Shown: positions 5,346 through 6,718 of the stretch, in pieces
Layout of the letters: the number at the start of each line of letters is the position of its first letter
Position numbering within the stretch: position 1 is the first letter of the stretch
NCBI GenBank assembly: GCA_014379075.1
Contig: JACMMN010000166.1
Location: forward strand, 1 to 6,718
Length of the DNA: 6,718 bases
Direction of reading: 5' to 3'
DNA from: Pyrinomonadaceae bacterium
GTDB lineage: Bacteria > Acidobacteriota > Blastocatellia > Pyrinomonadales > Pyrinomonadaceae
Notes under the pieces: generated by a model
Seen by the model: the letters and a program-made list of their open reading frames with translations, nothing else
What the model was told of the DNA's origin: nothing
Databases searched by the model: none
Translations under genes and position numbers: made by a program

Positions 5346-5369
5346 TACGAACGGTCAATTTCGCTCGTA
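5346..5369. promoter_or_regulatory. Imperfect dyad upstream of the VOC gene
   Basis: TACGAACG (5346-5353) is matched by CGCTCGTA (5362-5369) read in reverse, 7 of 8 positions, with an 8-base centre. It lies about 30 bases before the VOC start, in an AT-rich stretch (TATATAA at about 5334-5340 on the minus strand) that could be a promoter. An operator is possible, but the dyad is short and a chance match cannot be excluded. Confidence 0.3.
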
Positions 5370-5407
5370 CTATATAACGCGGATTTTCGCAGCGGATTGG
5401 ATCAACC

Positions 5408-5534
5408 GGAACGCAGGCAGCCTGCCTGCACGCGGCGCTTCGACGCGAAGCGCCTTTGGTCCCTGCATGCGCCAGACACTAAAGAGCTGTTCGCGTTGAA
5501 GCAACGCTCATTGCAGGCAGGCTGCCTGCGTTCC
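5408..5534. mobile_element. MITE-like element, 127 bp, with perfect 23-bp terminal inverted repeats
   Basis: The left end (5408-5430, beginning GGAACGCAGGCAG) is the exact reverse complement of the right end (5512-5534). Inside are two more perfect hairpins: a 9-bp stem GGCGCTTCG/CGAAGCGCC with a 3-base loop (5434-5454), and GCGTTG/CAACGC with a 3-base loop (5493-5507). No reading frame of useful length lies inside, so it is non-autonomous. No clear target-site duplication is seen at the borders. The right end abuts the photolyase stop codon (5535-5537) with no intervening base, so the element forms the start of that gene's 3' untranslated region and could act as a terminator or stabilising hairpin. 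The rest of the 218-base gap (5317-5407) holds only the VOC gene's upstream region. Confidence 0.8.
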
Positions 5535-6718
5535 TTAGAGTTCCTTCGTCCACTCGATATATTTCTTAGAATTGAATTTCTTGCCCGTGCTGCCGGTCGT
5601 CATGTACCGCATCATTCCGAAAACAGGCCGTTCCATCCACGGGCGGTCGTGTTTGCCGAAGCACCATAGAATTCCGGCGTATGAATTCGGATTGCGCCCG
5701 TCGAGACAGTATTTATTGTTTAGGTGAACGAGTGTTTCAAAGGCTTCCTCGTAACTGCGCGACCACGCGATCACATTTTTGCCCCACAGCATCCGAACAT
5801 AATTGTGCATCTCGCCGGTGACGGTCATTTCACGCTGGGCAGCGTTCCAAAGCTCGTCGTGAGTTTCACCGGCTTCCAGTTGCTCCAGCGAATAGATAAA
5901 TTGCCGCTCATCGCCCGCATGTTCGCGCATTGTTTTGTGGACCCAGGCGGGCAGCGATTCGAGCGAATCGTATTTCGGATTGTGCCGCGTGAAATTATAA
6001 GAAAGCTCTCGGCGGACGATCAATTCTTCGAGATATGCGTCTTTCGATTCCCTCGGAGCGTCCGCGTCCTGCACCGCCAAAGCAATTTCCAGCGGCGATA
6101 AAGATCCGAAATGCAGATAAGACGAAAGCCGCGACGAACCGTCTACGTCCGGTTTGCTCCGGGCTGCATCGTATTCCGATAGAATCTCCTTAACAAATTT
6201 CTTCAGCCGTTTGCGCCCGTTCATGGTACCGCCCTGATAAACCCGCGAAGCTTTTACCGAATGATCGATATCGCATTCGCCGACCAGCTTTGCGATATTT
6301 TCGGCTGTCACAATTGTTTCCGGGCAATCAAGTTTCAATTCAAGACTTTTCAAATCAACCTTTTCTTCCTGTAGCGGTTTCAGATATTTGTCCAGGATCT
6401 TTTTGATCTTTGGCCTGATCGTATAAGCTCCGTATTCTTCCTTTTCGAATTTGGACATCGGGATAATTCCGTTCGAATCGACGGCGTAAACCGGAACCTT
6501 CGCCTTTTCGGAGATCGTTTTGTTGTGGCCGGGAATGATGAAACAGGGAAAGTCGTCGGTCACGATCAGGGCTGCATCTTTTGCGAGTTTTGCTACCGTT
6601 TGTTTCGGATCGTTTTTGTCCTTTTGCAGATAAAACAGATACCGAATACCGAGCTTCTCAAACGCCTTGCGTTTTTCTTCGACGCCTTCGAGAATAAAAG
6701 TGTGTAGCCGGTCGCTGG
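5535..6718 (-). CDS. phr: Class II CPD photolyase (deoxyribodipyrimidine photo-lyase), N-terminus outside window
   Basis: The frame is open to the window edge and shows 393 residues; full-length class II photolyases are about 450-480, so roughly 60-90 residues are missing. The visible part begins in the Rossmann-like antenna domain (LHTFILEGVEE, then IVTDDFPCFIIP at 51-62). The FAD-binding helical domain follows: SSYLHFGSLSP (198-208), EELIVRRELSYNF (230-242), TGEMHNYVRMLWGKNVIAW (300-318), NNKYCLDGRNPNSYAGI (333-349) and WCFGKHDRPW with the following ERPVFG (351-367). These are the class II signatures. The enzyme uses blue light and reduced FAD to split cyclobutane pyrimidine dimers. An internal GTG at 6563 could be mistaken for the start, but the homologous sequence clearly continues upstream of it. 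The stop lies directly against the MITE-like element. Confidence 0.96.
   Translation of the reverse strand, partial: SDRLHTFILEGVEEKRKAFEKLGIRYLFYLQKDKNDPKQTVAKLAKDAALIVTDDFPCFIIPGHNKTISEKAKVPVYAVDSNGIIPMSKFEKEEYGAYTIRPKIKKILDKYLKPLQEEKVDLKSLELKLDCPETIVTAENIAKLVGECDIDHSVKASRVYQGGTMNGRKRLKKFVKEILSEYDAARSKPDVDGSSRLSSYLHFGSLSPLEIALAVQDADAPRESKDAYLEELIVRRELSYNFTRHNPKYDSLESLPAWVHKTMREHAGDERQFIYSLEQLEAGETHDELWNAAQREMTVTGEMHNYVRMLWGKNVIAWSRSYEEAFETLVHLNNKYCLDGRNPNSYAGILWCFGKHDRPWMERPVFGMMRYMTTGSTGKKFNSKKYIEWTKEL

Noticed and set aside
5305..5669. Small plus-strand open frames across the MITE-like element
   Set aside because: They run through inverted repeats and the photolyase antisense strand and show no protein-like features.
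5535..6563. Photolyase starting at the internal GTG 6563
   Set aside because: The frame continues upstream to the window edge with matching antenna-domain sequence (LHTFILEGVEE and following), so the gene is cut by the window, not started here.
1..6718. CRISPR array, tRNA, rRNA, toxin-antitoxin or anti-phage system
   Set aside because: No regularly spaced repeats, no tRNA-like cloverleaf and no protein motif of such systems were seen on either strand.

Overview
This 6.7 kb window is ordinary-looking bacterial chromosome from a Gram-negative-type cell: it encodes a Tat substrate, a probable lipoprotein and a secreted fasciclin protein, and several genes have good Shine-Dalgarno sites. GC is roughly 50% by eye. 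The gene mix (secreted FAS1 protein, class II photolyase, short arginyl-transferase-like protein) and the dense intergenic palindromes would fit an Acidobacteriota (Blastocatellia-like) genome. That placement is an inference with modest confidence; there is no rRNA or other marker here.

Layout. Positions 1-171 (+) hold the C-terminal end of an AhpC/TSA-type peroxiredoxin, whose stop codon lies inside an inverted repeat (151-222). A small YggX-like Fe(2+)-trafficking protein follows at 241-537 (+). Converging on it with a 4-base gap is a lipoprotein-type methionine-R-sulfoxide reductase MsrB (1138-542, -). Next, also on the minus strand, come a hairpin terminator and a secreted Met-rich fasciclin protein (1894-1307). 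A divergent intergenic region (1895-2143) carries a strong 15-bp RNA-type hairpin and a candidate promoter. It leads into a two-gene, ATGA-coupled unit: a four-helix b-type cytochrome (2144-2899, +) and a Tat-exported molybdopterin oxidoreductase of the sulfite oxidase/MsrP family (2896-3798, +). A short arginyl-tRNA-protein transferase-like gene follows (3885-4544, +). A cluster of REP-like palindromes (4550-4728) separates it from a convergent VOC/glyoxalase-fold gene (5316-4753, -). A 127-bp MITE-like element with perfect 23-bp terminal inverted repeats (5408-5534) sits directly against the stop codon of a class II CPD photolyase gene (6718-5535, -), whose N-terminus lies outside the window.

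How the genes may work together. Most have a plausible role in handling oxidative or light damage. The peroxiredoxin removes peroxide, the YggX-like protein protects iron centres, and MsrB and the MsrP-like enzyme repair oxidised methionine, with the cytochrome probably supplying electrons to the latter. The photolyase repairs UV damage. The genes lie in several transcription units on both strands, so this is a thematic neighbourhood rather than one operon. No phage, CRISPR, toxin-antitoxin or defence system is visible. The most interesting items are the cytochrome/MsrP-like pair with its unusually long pre-Tat extension, the two-CxxC YggX variant, and four distinct intergenic palindromes in under 7 kb.
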